A program made the translations under genes and the position numbers. The notes under the pieces are model-generated. The model did not search any database and had not been told where the DNA came from. It worked only from the letters and a program-made list of their open reading frames with translations. A DNA stretch of 46,382 nt from an uncultured Eubacteriales bacterium (GTDB lineage Bacteria; Bacillota; Clostridia; Christensenellales; Borkfalkiaceae), in assembly GCA_900542935.1 (NCBI GenBank), contig UQPN01000018.1, positions 1 to 46,382 on the forward strand, written 5' to 3'. This document shows positions 22,314 through 31,566 of this stretch, in pieces (the first letter of the stretch is position 1; each line of letters starts with the position of its first letter).

Positions 22314-23255
22314 CTATACTAAAAATGCGTTGATCATGCCGCCCGCCGCAACGGACACAAGATACGTGATACCGATTAAGGCAAGATTTCGCTTCCATTG
22401 TTTCGTGTTTTTTAAAAGCACCACGAAGCCCAGCCCCGCGTTGGCGCAAAGCCCCGCCACGCACGAGCCGAACAAAATTCCGCCCTTTAAAAAACACTGC
22501 GTTATTACTACGCTGGAAGCGCAGTTGGGGATGAGCCCCACAAGCGCCGCGATAAACGGCTGCGCCGCCGCGCCGCGCTGCATAAACGCGATGAATCTTT
22601 CTTCCGTTACGGCGTATATGATGGCGCCGAGCACGAAATTGACGATGAATATAAACGCCGCCACCTGCAACGAATGCAGAATAGGGTGCAGAAAATACGT
22701 TTTCCACGGGTGGCGATCGTCGTGATCTCTGCCGCAGGAGGTACATTCTTCCTCGTCCGCGAGGTCTTCTTTGCGGAAGAAATATTCGTGCGAATCGCTT
22801 ACCCCGGCTTCCGGATTGACGCGCATATCCGCGCCTTCCGCAAGCAACGGCTGCGACGACTTTTTGCGAAACAAGAACATCAAGCCGTCGACGAGATACC
22901 CCACCGCCACGCCGATGCCCATTTTTGCGATAATGAGCGGCAATAATTGCTCCGCCGCGCCCTCCGACAAAAGGATAACGAACGCTTCGTCGCTGGTGGA
23001 AAGAAAAATCGCGAGCAAGGTACCTACGGTGATATACTTCTGTTCGAACAGTTTTGCCGCCATGACGGAAAATCCGCACTGCGGCACCAGCCCCGTAGCC
23101 GCGCCGATTAAAGGACCGAATCCGCCGCGCAGACGCGAATGTTCGCGGCTTAAATTCGTTTTATGTTCCAGCAGTTCTATGATGACATAGATAAGCACGA
23201 GAAACGGGAACAATTTCAGCGTATCGATCAACGAATCAAGAAACACGTCAAGCAT
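22314..23255 (-). CDS. ArsP_2/YraQ-like putative metal exporter permease
   Basis: The 313-residue protein has about eight to ten membrane helices in two halves, each with a matching motif: GLVPQCGFSV in the first and GLIPNCASSV in the second. The cytoplasmic loop between holds EECTSCGRDHDDRHPW, a possible metal-binding segment. This is the pattern of the 10-TM putative heavy-metal exporter family (ArsP_2, DUF2899); substrate unproved. The chosen start at 23255 has GGAGG nine bases upstream, inside the end of tsaD, and overlaps the tsaD stop by eight bases. An upstream in-frame ATG at 23285 has no such site. It joins tsaD to the SigB-type module. Confidence 0.8.
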   Translation of the reverse strand: MLDVFLDSLIDTLKLFPFLVLIYVIIELLEHKTNLSREHSRLRGGFGPLIGAATGLVPQCGFSVMAAKLFEQKYITVGTLLAIFLSTSDEAFVILLSEGAAEQLLPLIIAKMGIGVAVGYLVDGLMFLFRKKSSQPLLAEGADMRVNPEAGVSDSHEYFFRKEDLADEEECTSCGRDHDDRHPWKTYFLHPILHSLQVAAFIFIVNFVLGAIIYAVTEERFIAFMQRGAAAQPFIAALVGLIPNCASSVVITQCFLKGGILFGSCVAGLCANAGLGFVVLLKNTKQWKRNLALIGITYLVSVAAGGMINAFLV

Positions 23256-24339
23256 GCGCTTTGCCCTCCGCATTGTTTTTCGCATCCGGCTCGCGGTTTT
23301 CCGCCACGGCGGAAAGGGGTATGGAAGCTTTGGCGTTCAGCGTTAAATCGGCAAAATCGCCGTGCAGATAGCGAATCAGCCCCTCGGAAGCGATCATTGC
23401 CGCGTTATCGGTGCAGTAGCGCTTTTCGGGAAGAACGAGGCGCAAGCCGTTTTTCCGGCAGGCTTCGGAAAGTTTCTGTCGCAAATAGCCGTTGGCGATG
23501 ACGCCGCCTCCCGCCGTTACCGTTTTTACGCGCTTTTCTTTCGCCGCCGCAATCGTCTTTTTTATCATCACGTCTACCGCGGCTTTCTGAAAAGACGCCG
23601 CCACGTCCGCTTTGACGATTTCTTCGCCTTTCTGCTCTTTCGTATGGCAGTAATTGATGACGGCGGTTTTTAAGCCGCTGTACGAAAAATCGTAGCCGCC
23701 GCCCCCTTTGAACATCTGCGGAAACGGGATATTCGCCGTGCCACCCTCGGCACATTTCTGAATATTCGGTCCTCCCGGATAGGGCAAGCCCAAAACGCGC
23801 GCCGCCTTATCGAAAGCTTCGCCCGCCGCGTCGTCTTTCGTGCCGCCGAGATAGGAAAATTCCGTTTCGGACCGCGCGTATAAAATGGCGGTGTGTCCGC
23901 CGCTTGCCAGAAGCGTTACGAACGGCGGCTTCAAAGCGGGATCGGCAAGGTATGCCGCGGCAAGATGCCCGCGGATATGATTAACGGCGATGAGCGGTTT
24001 TTGCAACGTGTAAGCGTATGCCTTTGCAAACGACACGCCTACGAGCAGCGCGCCGAGCAGTCCCGCGCCGTAAGTTACCGCCACCGCGTCGATCTCTTCG
24101 GGCTTGATATGCGCCTTTTCGATTGCCGCCGCCACCACTTTATCTACGGCGACGACGTGCGCGCGCGAAGCGATTTCCGGCACTACGCCGCCGTATTCCG
24201 CCTGCACGGAAGCGGACGAAGCGATTTCGTCGGACAAAATTTTTCTGCCGCGAATAATCGCCGCCGCCGTTTCGTCGCAGGACGATTCTATGCCGAGTAT
24301 CATCGGTTCTTTTTTAGTTTCCGCAGCAAGAATCGCCAT
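23248..24339 (-). CDS. tsaD: tRNA N6-adenosine threonylcarbamoyltransferase TsaD
   Basis: TsaD transfers threonylcarbamoyl to A37 of ANN-decoding tRNAs together with TsaB and TsaE. The protein has MILGIESSCDETA at the conserved start, GVVPEIASRAH, the metal ligands in NHIRGH (121-125), LLASGGHT, GEAFDKAARVLGLPYPGG and the C-terminal CTDNAAMIA. The ATG at 24339 adds 12 residues before the usual family start at M13; neither has a strong ribosome binding site, so the start is open. The last 24 residues extend beyond the usual end, and their DNA carries the ribosome binding site of the overlapping permease gene. tsaB and tsaE are not in this window. Confidence 0.95.
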   Translation of the reverse strand: MAILAAETKKEPMILGIESSCDETAAAIIRGRKILSDEIASSASVQAEYGGVVPEIASRAHVVAVDKVVAAAIEKAHIKPEEIDAVAVTYGAGLLGALLVGVSFAKAYAYTLQKPLIAVNHIRGHLAAAYLADPALKPPFVTLLASGGHTAILYARSETEFSYLGGTKDDAAGEAFDKAARVLGLPYPGGPNIQKCAEGGTANIPFPQMFKGGGGYDFSYSGLKTAVINYCHTKEQKGEEIVKADVAASFQKAAVDVMIKKTIAAAKEKRVKTVTAGGGVIANGYLRQKLSEACRKNGLRLVLPEKRYCTDNAAMIASEGLIRYLHGDFADLTLNAKASIPLSAVAENREPDAKNNAEGKAHA

Positions 24340-24449
24340 TGTTTTTGTATTGCCTCTTTGAAATTTGAATTTTTGCGTTTAAAAACGGAGTAACCGGTTA
24401 TGTTACCGCCCCTTTGATGAGAATAGTTTAACTCGGAAATAATTGTAAC

Positions 24450-24648
24450 TGCCCCTCATCAGTCGGCTTTGCCGACAGCTTTCCCCCCAAGGGGAAGCCT
24501 GTATTTATTGCCTGAATAGACGCGCACATCAGAAACAAGCAAGACGCGAAGCCTGCGGATTTTGCGCCGCGAGTTTACTATGCGTAAATGAGCAAGCAAA
24601 AACGTAAAGGCGACAAAGTATTGCGCCGTTTATAATGCGCGCATTACA
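24450..24648. repeat. Repeat elements between prfB and tsaD
   Basis: At 24450-24500 is a palindromic element in reverse orientation (CCCCTCATC, CGGCTTTGCCG, CCCCCCAAGGGG). At 24532-24600 is GAAACAAGCAAGACGCGAAGC followed by GCGGATTTTGCGCCGCGAGTTTAC and ATGAGCAAGC, matching 12107-12150 and 12257-12277. The tail TTGCGCCG-TATAAT-GCGCATTA runs into the prfB stop, like the element abutting proS. Confidence 0.7.
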
Positions 24649-25744
24649 CGGTGCGTTTGAGGTAGTCGATGATAAACCCTTGTATATCCCCGTCCATCAC
24701 CGCCTGAATGTCGCCTTTTTCGTAGCCCGTGCGGTGGTCTTTCGCCATGGTGTAGGGGCAGAACACGTACGAACGAATCTGCGAACCCCACTCGATTTTC
24801 TTTACGTCGCCTTTCATGGCGTCCGCTTCCGCCTGACGTTCTTCGATTTTCTTTTCGAGCAGTTTGGAACGAAGCATGTTGAAGCACATTTCCTTGTTCT
24901 GCAACTGCGAACGCTCGTTCTGGCACTGCACCACGATGCCCGTGGGGAAGTGCGTGATTCGCACGGCGGAAGCCACTTTGTTTACGTTTTGCCCGCCGGC
25001 GCCGCCCGAATGATAAATATCGATGCGGATATCGTCGTCTTTGATTTCCACTTCGTTATCGTCCTCTACTTCGGGCATGACTTCGAGGGAGCAGAACGAA
25101 GTGTGGCGACGTTTGTTGGCGTCGAACGGGGAAATGCGCACCAGACGATGCACGCCCATTTCCGCCTTTAAATACCCGTACGCGTTTTCACCTTCCACGC
25201 GGAAATCAACGCTTTTGATGCCCGCTTCGTCGCCCGCTTCGCGATCGAGCTCGTACACTTTGAAGCCCATTTTTTCGCAGTAGCGGTTGTACATACGGTA
25301 TAACATCGAACACCAGTCGCACGCTTCCGTGCCGCCCGCGCCCGCGTGCAGCGTTAAAAGAGCGTTATGCGAATCGTACGGTCCCCTTAAAATGGCGCGG
25401 ATGCGCATATCTTCGATATCTTTATCGGCGGTGGAAAGCATCGAATCCAGCTCGGAAATCAGGCTTTCGTCGCCCGTTTCTTCGATGAGATCGATCACTT
25501 CTTCGGCATCGGAAAGCGCCGCGGCGCTTTTATCGTATGCCGTGATTTTGTTCTGAATATGCGCGATTTCTCTGCCGATTTTCGTGGAACGTTCGAGGTC
25601 CTGCCAGACTTCCGGCTTTTCCTGCTCGGCTTTCAGTTCTTCGAGCTTTTTCTTCTGATTATCGAGGTCGAGCGCGTACCCCGCTTCGGCGAGAACGCCG
25701 CGCATGCCCTGAATTTTTAATCTGTAATCGTCTGCTTTAAACAT
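24644..25744 (-). CDS. prfB: Peptide chain release factor 2
   Basis: RF2 releases nascent protein at UGA and UAA codons. The 366-residue protein has the stop-recognition segment with the SPF motif (RISPFDANKRR) and the catalytic GGQ loop (HSGGAGGQNVNK). It reads through in one frame from MFKADDYRLK: the in-frame UGA that forces programmed +1 frameshifting in many bacteria is absent, so this copy lacks that autoregulation. It starts 12 bp after secA, the usual Firmicutes order. Confidence 0.95.
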   Translation of the reverse strand: MFKADDYRLKIQGMRGVLAEAGYALDLDNQKKKLEELKAEQEKPEVWQDLERSTKIGREIAHIQNKITAYDKSAAALSDAEEVIDLIEETGDESLISELDSMLSTADKDIEDMRIRAILRGPYDSHNALLTLHAGAGGTEACDWCSMLYRMYNRYCEKMGFKVYELDREAGDEAGIKSVDFRVEGENAYGYLKAEMGVHRLVRISPFDANKRRHTSFCSLEVMPEVEDDNEVEIKDDDIRIDIYHSGGAGGQNVNKVASAVRITHFPTGIVVQCQNERSQLQNKEMCFNMLRSKLLEKKIEERQAEADAMKGDVKKIEWGSQIRSYVFCPYTMAKDHRTGYEKGDIQAVMDGDIQGFIIDYLKRTV

Positions 25745-25756
25745 AAATCTTCTTTA

Positions 25757-28723
25757 TTATTGCTTGTTTTCCGGTTGGTTATTCTGCGCCGCGGCTGCCG
25801 CTTTCGCCTGCGCTTCTTTATATGACGACATATTCTGAATGGGTTCCGGCATCTGACGGCGGAACGCTTTGCGTTCGCCCTGCGGCTGCGCGGGCTGTGC
25901 GGGACGGGCGGGCGCGCCGTTCTGACGGAGTTCGATGCGCACTTTCAGAAGCACGGAAATTGTGGTGCGCTGGATGCGTTCCACCATTTCGTCGAACATG
26001 TCGAAGCCCTCTTTCTTGTAGGAGATAATCGGATCTACCTGCCCGTAAGCGCGCAGACCGATCCCCTTTCTCAGCTGATCCATCGCGTCGATATGGTCGA
26101 TCCAGTTTCTGTCTACCGTCATCAGGAGGACGCGGCGTTCCACATCGGAAAAGTCTACGCCCATCGCGGAAATTTCTTCGATTTTCTTTTCGTATTCCTT
26201 GATGGTTTTCGCCGTGATTTTCTGAATCGCAAGCGGGTAATCCCACTTTTCCAGCTTTTCGCGCGTAACGTAATTCGTGCCTTCGGGCAGCAGTTTCGTT
26301 TCAAGCGCGGCGTTCAGTTCCGATTCGTTCCAAAGTTCCGGCATGTCGTCCGCGTTCACGGCGGTTCGCACCACTTCTTCCACGTAATCGGGGATATATT
26401 TCAGCACCTGATCGTGTACGTTTTCGCCCTTGAGCACTTTCATACGCTCCGCGTACATCACTTCGCGCTGCTTGTTCATCACGTCGTCGTACTGGAGCAC
26501 GTTTTTACGGATGCCGAAGTTTCTGCCTTCGATTGCTTTCTGCGCGTTTGCGATGCCGTGAGAAAGCATTTTCGATTGCAGACAGGTGTCTTCGTCGATT
26601 TTGAAGAAATTGTAAAGCGATTTCATTCTTTCGCCGCCGAAACGCTTGACGAGATCGTCTTCGAGCGAAAGGAAGAACACGGACATACCGATATCGCCCT
26701 GACGCCCGGCACGGCCGCGCAGCTGATTATCGATACGGCGGGATTCGTGGCGCTCGGTGCCGATGATGCAAAGACCTCCGGCGGCGATTACCTGTTCCTT
26801 TTCCTTATCCGTTTCCGCCTTATAATGTTCGTATACTTTTTTATAGCGTTCGCGGAGCGCGAGAATTTTATCGTCTACGTCGGTAATGTACGTGCTGACG
26901 GCAAGTTCGATATCTTCGTGCGCAGCGCCCTCTTCGCGGAGGCGCTTTTTGGCGAGGTATTCGGGGTTGCCGCCCAGCAGAATATCCGTGCCGCGCCCCG
27001 CCATGTTGGTGGCGATGGTTACGGCGCCGAATCTGCCTGCCTGCGCTACGATTTCCGCTTCGCGTTCGTGGTTTTTCGCGTTTAAAATGTTGTGTTTTAC
27101 GCCGTTTTTATGCAGCAATCTGGAAATTTCTTCCGATTTATCTACGGAAGCCGTACCTACCAGCACGGGCTGCCCGCTCTTGTTGCGTTCGATGATTTCC
27201 TGCACCACCGCGCGCTTTTTGCCTTCGAGCGTGGAATATACCATATCGGGAAGATCGACGCGCTTGATAGGCTTGTTTGTGGGGATTTCGATAACGTCCA
27301 GCGAGTAAATCGTGCGGAATTCCGCTTCTTCCGTTTTTGCCGTGCCCGTCATGCCCGAAAGTTTGCCGTACAGACGGAAATAGTTCTGGAAAGTGATGGT
27401 GGCATACGTCTTGTTTTCGCTTCTTACTTCCACGCCCTCTTTCGCTTCGATTGCCTGATGCAGTCCGTCGGAATAGCGGCGCCCGATCATAAGTCTGCCC
27501 GTGAATTCGTCTACGATGATGACTTCGCCGTCGTTCACGATATAATCTTCGTCGCGCTTGAAAAGCTTGTGCGCTTTGAGCGCCTGCTGAATGTGATGGT
27601 TCAAATCGGCGTGCGCGATTTCCGCGATGTTATCGATACGGAAGAATCTTTCCGCTTTCTGCGCGCCGGAATCGGTGAGTTCCACCGTTTTATCCTTGCG
27701 GTTTACGATGTAATCCCAGTCCTTATTCTTCGCGAGCGCCTTTTTGCCTTCGGGGGCGTTTTGCGCGGCGATACGGCGTTTTTCTTCCTGCGCAGCCTCG
27801 TAATTCGCCTGTTCTTCCAGCGACATTTTCGTGTAATCCGCGTATTCTTCCTCTTCGGAATCGTCCTCCGCGGCGGCTTCGGCAAGCGCTTTTTTGTTTT
27901 TCTTTTTGCCCTTGTTTTCCTTGGCTGCTTCGCGCGCGGCGCGGAACGCCTCGTCCTCTTCCTCTTTCAGTTCGTCGTCGAATCCGCCGGAAAGCGTGCG
28001 CACGAATTTATCTACCTGCACATACAGATCGGAAGATTTTTCGCCCTTGCCGGAAATGATGAGCGGCGTTCTGGCTTCGTCGATTAAAATGGAGTCCACT
28101 TCGTCTACGATGGCAAACGACAAATCGCGCTGCACCATCTTCGAAAGATCCGTCTTTAAATTATCGCGCAGATAATCGAAGCCGAATTCGTTGTTTGTGC
28201 CGTATACGATATCCGCTTTGTAGGCTTCGCGTTTCTCGTCGTCGTCCATGCCGGGCACGATCACTCCTACGGTGAGCCCCATGAATTTGTGCACTTTACC
28301 CATCCATTCCGCGTCGCGCTTGGCAAGGTAATCGTTTACGGTAACGACGTGCACGCTTTTGCCCGTAAGGGCGTTTAAATACGAGGGCAGCGTTGCCACC
28401 AGCGTTTTGCCTTCGCCCGTACGCATTTCCGCGATTCTGCCCTGATGCAGGCAGATACCGCCGATAATCTGTACGCGGAAGTGCTTCATATTCAGAACGC
28501 GCCATGCCGCTTCGCGCAGCGCGGCGAACGCGTCCGGCAGAATATCGTCGGTGGTTTCGCCCGCCTTCAGGCGTTCTTTTAATACGTTCGTCTGCGATTT
28601 CAGCGTTTCATCGTCCATCGCGGCGTATTTCGAATCGAGCGCCTCTACGCTGTCCGCGATTTTATTGAGCTTTTTAAGGCTCCGCTTGCTGTCGCTGTTT
28701 GCCAAAAAACCGAAAATTCCCAT
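25757..28723 (-). CDS. secA: Preprotein translocase ATPase SecA, with acidic insertion and no C-terminal zinc finger
   Basis: SecA pushes secretory proteins through SecYEG. The start at 28723 is chosen because GGAG lies seven bases before it; an upstream ATG-frame extension of five residues lacks one. Of 988 residues, the core is standard: MRTGEGKT Walker A (about 101-108), VDEVDSILIDEARTPLIISG (about 206-225), TNMAGRGTDILLGG and LRGRAGRQGD. About 85 extra residues (248-332) of acidic, Lys-rich low-complexity sequence interrupt the segment before DWDYIVNRKDKTVELT. The C-terminus ends in a Gln/Ala tail (NNQPENKQ) with no CxCx8CH/C SEC-C zinc motif, which normally binds SecB or ribosomes. It leads the secA-prfB operon. 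Confidence 0.95.
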   Translation of the reverse strand: MGIFGFLANSDSKRSLKKLNKIADSVEALDSKYAAMDDETLKSQTNVLKERLKAGETTDDILPDAFAALREAAWRVLNMKHFRVQIIGGICLHQGRIAEMRTGEGKTLVATLPSYLNALTGKSVHVVTVNDYLAKRDAEWMGKVHKFMGLTVGVIVPGMDDDEKREAYKADIVYGTNNEFGFDYLRDNLKTDLSKMVQRDLSFAIVDEVDSILIDEARTPLIISGKGEKSSDLYVQVDKFVRTLSGGFDDELKEEEDEAFRAAREAAKENKGKKKNKKALAEAAAEDDSEEEEYADYTKMSLEEQANYEAAQEEKRRIAAQNAPEGKKALAKNKDWDYIVNRKDKTVELTDSGAQKAERFFRIDNIAEIAHADLNHHIQQALKAHKLFKRDEDYIVNDGEVIIVDEFTGRLMIGRRYSDGLHQAIEAKEGVEVRSENKTYATITFQNYFRLYGKLSGMTGTAKTEEAEFRTIYSLDVIEIPTNKPIKRVDLPDMVYSTLEGKKRAVVQEIIERNKSGQPVLVGTASVDKSEEISRLLHKNGVKHNILNAKNHEREAEIVAQAGRFGAVTIATNMAGRGTDILLGGNPEYLAKKRLREEGAAHEDIELAVSTYITDVDDKILALRERYKKVYEHYKAETDKEKEQVIAAGGLCIIGTERHESRRIDNQLRGRAGRQGDIGMSVFFLSLEDDLVKRFGGERMKSLYNFFKIDEDTCLQSKMLSHGIANAQKAIEGRNFGIRKNVLQYDDVMNKQREVMYAERMKVLKGENVHDQVLKYIPDYVEEVVRTAVNADDMPELWNESELNAALETKLLPEGTNYVTREKLEKWDYPLAIQKITAKTIKEYEKKIEEISAMGVDFSDVERRVLLMTVDRNWIDHIDAMDQLRKGIGLRAYGQVDPIISYKKEGFDMFDEMVERIQRTTISVLLKVRIELRQNGAPARPAQPAQPQGERKAFRRQMPEPIQNMSSYKEAQAKAAAAAQNNQPENKQ

Positions 28724-28787
28724 CGTTAATCTCCGCATTGAAAAATTTTGTAACGCGCGCAGAAACGCGCGATTATTTCACCTTTCT

Positions 28788-28815
28788 ATTTTACAATATT
28801 TTGCCTGAAAATCAA
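28788..28815 (-). promoter_or_regulatory. Probable sigma-A promoter of secA-prfB
   Basis: TTGATT (28810-28815), 16-bp spacer, TAAAAT (28788-28793) on the minus strand; leader about 58 nt. Confidence 0.5.
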
Positions 28816-28929
28816 AGCGTTTTTCGCCGTTTTTCTTATATTTTTCGAAAGCTTTCACTTTGCGGGCGCAAAACTCCCCTTTTTCACGCGGCAAAAAACG
28901 TTTTTCGTCAATTTTTTCGACTGTAAGGC

Positions 28930-28958
28930 TTGACGAAACTACGATTTTCGGATATAAT
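28930..28958 (+). promoter_or_regulatory. Sigma-A promoter of the plus-strand membrane protein
   Basis: TTGACG (28930-28935), 17-bp spacer, TATAAT (28953-28958). Confidence 0.75.
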
Positions 28959-29026
28959 GAAATTGAAAACACGCTTGCCGCGGCGAGGCGCGATGCGCCG
29001 CTTCGGGCAGAATAAGGAGGTAATTG

Positions 29027-30019
29027 ATGAAATACTGTTGGAAAACGAAATTTTTTACGCATGCGTTTCGGTTGGTTTCTTTGACGTTCCTGACGTTTGT
29101 TCTGCTTGCGCCCGCGTTTTTACGCACGGAAACCATGAAAGCAAGCGCGGATACCGGGCCGAAGCCGTCGGTGCACGTAACGTTTGAAAATATGGGCGAC
29201 GAGCTTTGCTACGGAACGCTGCTTTCGAAAACGCCCTCTACAGGTCCCGCACGCGCGTGGGACGGCACGGAAGACGGCAAGTATTTTTTTAATGGTGCGG
29301 ACGAGACTGTGTGGCGCGCGTTTGTGGAATTTAAGGACGAGGACGGATTCTATTTTTTGCAATGGTTTTGGCGCGCGGACGAAAAGAAAACTTTGAACTG
29401 GAGGTATTATCCGCCGCAGACATTTAAAATTTTGCTGTACTACCCCGACAGGGCGACGGAAAGCGGCGCGTTTTGCGTGAGCGACGTTCTGAAAAGGTAC
29501 GCGTTTCACAGTTATTATTTCGTGGATATGCGCAACGTTCAAAGCGAAACGATCGGCACGATCGCAAAGATTTCCGTAACGCAAGGTTACGATTATTCGG
29601 CAGAAATTCTCGGATTTTTCGTGCGGTTTATCGTTACGCTCGGCGTGGAAACGCTGCTGGCGCTTGCGTTCGGACTCAGGACGAAGCGGGCGTTTCTCAC
29701 CGTGCTGGCGGCAAACGGCGTTACGCAGATTGCGCTGAATTTACTTTTAAACGTGCGGCTGCATTTCAATAACCTTTACGGAGTGATTCCCCTGTACTTT
29801 TTCGCCGAACTTTTTGTGTTTGTTGCCGAAGCCGCGCTGTATTGCTTCATTTTAGGCAAACGGAAAAACAGCGGAGAAAACGGTTCCGCAGACGAAAACG
29901 GCGGCAAAGCTGCGATAGTATACAGCAAAAAACGCTTGATTTTATATGCCTTTACGGCGAATTTAATTTCGTTTTGCATCGGGTTGCCTTTGGCGATTCT
30001 GCTGCCCGCCGTATTTTAA
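29027..30019 (+). CDS. Membrane protein with signal peptide and extracytoplasmic domain, unknown function
   Basis: The ATG at 29027 has AAGGAGG six bases upstream, a near-ideal site. The 330-residue product has a cleavable signal or signal anchor (about 14-40), then an extracytoplasmic domain rich in aromatics (EDGFYFLQWFWRADEK, FKILLYYPDRATESG). Four membrane helices follow, about 195-215, 222-240, 253-277 and 305-328. The LYYPDR/SGAFCVSDVLKRYAFHSYY region suggests a beta-sandwich sensor-like domain, but I recognise no family. It is divergent from secA and convergent with the RsgI-like lipoprotein gene, sharing its terminator. Confidence 0.75.
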   Translation: MKYCWKTKFFTHAFRLVSLTFLTFVLLAPAFLRTETMKASADTGPKPSVHVTFENMGDELCYGTLLSKTPSTGPARAWDGTEDGKYFFNGADETVWRAFVEFKDEDGFYFLQWFWRADEKKTLNWRYYPPQTFKILLYYPDRATESGAFCVSDVLKRYAFHSYYFVDMRNVQSETIGTIAKISVTQGYDYSAEILGFFVRFIVTLGVETLLALAFGLRTKRAFLTVLAANGVTQIALNLLLNVRLHFNNLYGVIPLYFFAELFVFVAEAALYCFILGKRKNSGENGSADENGGKAAIVYSKKRLILYAFTANLISFCIGLPLAILLPAVF

Positions 30020-30063
30020 GCGCAACAGTATTTCAACCGAACGCAACGACACAGACAGCCGCG

Positions 30064-30100
30064 AAAAAAGAGCCGGGATTGCTCCCGACTCTTTCTTTTT
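30064..30100. terminator. Terminator between convergent genes
   Basis: AAAGAG-CCGGGA (30067-30078) pairs with TCCCG-CTCTTT (30083-30094) with one mismatch and a TTGC loop. The plus strand runs into CTTTTTTTT; the minus strand has T6 directly after its stem, so it works both ways. Confidence 0.85.
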
Positions 30101-30120
30101 TTTGTTGTTTTGCCAACGGT

Positions 30121-31338
30121 TTATGCCGCTTTTTCTACGTTTTCGATCAGCTTCGCTTTCGTATCCGCCAGCGCTTTGTTCATCGCATCGAAATCCGCTT
30201 TGTGCGCTTCTTCGAACGTCGCGAAGAATTCGTCTTTTGCCTTGTTTGCTTTCGCGTCGATCTCGCTCGCCTTTGCGTTGAGCTGATCGGTGATGTCCGC
30301 GGGGAATTTCGCCTGCAAATCTTTCAAGGATTTTTCGCCTTGTTTCATCAATTCTATCAAGGACGTTAACCCGTCGTTCGCTGCCTTGCCTGCCGCCTCG
30401 AGGTCTGCCACGAGTTTATCGTATGCCGCCTCGTACTTGGTAAGATCTCCCGTTGCAATGGTGATATCCACGGAAGAATTTCCCGCCTTAATGCTGATAA
30501 TCAACTGTTTCTGCGCAAGAATTTCCGCTTTCTTTTCGCGAAGCTGCACTAAAAGTTTCTGATATGCAGAATCGGGAGATACCAACGCGTTATAGCGCGC
30601 GTCGTCAAGTTTTTTAATTGCCGCGGAATAAGTATCCAGCGCGATTCCGTAACCGGCATAAGCAACGGCATACGCGCTGTTCATCGCGTAAATCAAATCT
30701 TTCGTGGCGGTGCTGGTGGCAAGAGAAATTTCGTACTCTTTCGCCGCGAAATATGCCTGACGAACTTCTTCGGACACAAGCTGCGCCGTTTCCACACGAC
30801 CGATGGCGATTACATTTAAAAGCTGTTCGTCGTTCATGCCGGCGATCTCCTCTTCCGTATAGGTGGAGTTATGTTTCGCCAGCTGTTTCAAAGCTTCGGT
30901 TTTCAGAGCATCTACCCGTTCGACCGTCGCTTTGATGCCGCTGCTTTCAAGGTATTCGTTTACCTTTTTCTCGGCGTCCTTATACAAATCTTTCGCCCAT
31001 TTCGTATCGCCGGAAACGGAAATTTTAACGTTGTTTTCGCCGACTTCCACTTCGCCTTTCACTATGTAGCCCGTTTCCGTAGCCACTTCCACCACGCCTT
31101 TTACGGCTTCGTCGGAAGTTTTGCCCACAAACGCGGTGCCCTGCAGAATGATTGCCGCGTCGTCGTTGAGCGCGGTAACGGATACCACCTTGTTGTCTTT
31201 ATCTACCATCAGTTCGACAGACGGGTTGATATCCACCGTCATGCGCGTGTTTTCCGCAGCTTTCGAGCAGCCGCCGAACGAAAACATCGTGGCGCCGAGT
31301 GCAAACGCGGCGCATAACGACAAGAATCTTTTTTTCAT
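30121..31338 (-). CDS. Lipoprotein with an RsgI-like extracytoplasmic domain and coiled-coil C-terminus
   Basis: The 405-residue precursor has lipobox FGGC (Cys24). Residues 33-95 match the juxtamembrane domain of RsgI-type SigI anti-sigma factors: TVDINPSVELMVDKDNKVVSV, then LNDDAAIIL and DEAVKGVVEVATETGYI. In RsgI proteins the Asn-Pro of this motif is a reported self-cleavage site. The rest (about 100-405) is helical, with KKAEILAQKQL and a Lys/Ala-rich end (KASEIDAKANKAKDEFFATFEEAHKADF). There is no cytoplasmic SigI-binding part and no sigI gene nearby, so this is the sensory piece used alone on the cell surface. It has its own consensus-like promoter and AAGGAG. Confidence 0.8.
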   Translation of the reverse strand: MKKRFLSLCAAFALGATMFSFGGCSKAAENTRMTVDINPSVELMVDKDNKVVSVTALNDDAAIILQGTAFVGKTSDEAVKGVVEVATETGYIVKGEVEVGENNVKISVSGDTKWAKDLYKDAEKKVNEYLESSGIKATVERVDALKTEALKQLAKHNSTYTEEEIAGMNDEQLLNVIAIGRVETAQLVSEEVRQAYFAAKEYEISLATSTATKDLIYAMNSAYAVAYAGYGIALDTYSAAIKKLDDARYNALVSPDSAYQKLLVQLREKKAEILAQKQLIISIKAGNSSVDITIATGDLTKYEAAYDKLVADLEAAGKAANDGLTSLIELMKQGEKSLKDLQAKFPADITDQLNAKASEIDAKANKAKDEFFATFEEAHKADFDAMNKALADTKAKLIENVEKAA

Positions 31339-31396
31339 GTTTTTATACTCCTTGTTTTGTTTATTTACCGAAAACTTTACGCTTTCAGTTTAGATT

Positions 31397-31425
31397 ATTT
31401 TAGCATATTATTGAATTATTGTCAA
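31397..31425 (-). promoter_or_regulatory. Sigma-A promoter of the RsgI-like lipoprotein gene
   Basis: TTGACA (31420-31425), 17-bp spacer, TAAAAT (31397-31402) on the minus strand; leader about 50 nt. Confidence 0.75.
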
Positions 31426-31566
31426 CAATAATTACGGTACAACTGTATAAATTTGAACATATTTGCTTTGATTGTTTATATTTCAGGCATTTCCGAAAGC
31501 ATTTTTGAGGCGTTTTAATTTTTTGCGGTTTAAGTTTCTGATTTGAAAGCGGAGCCGGAATACGCT

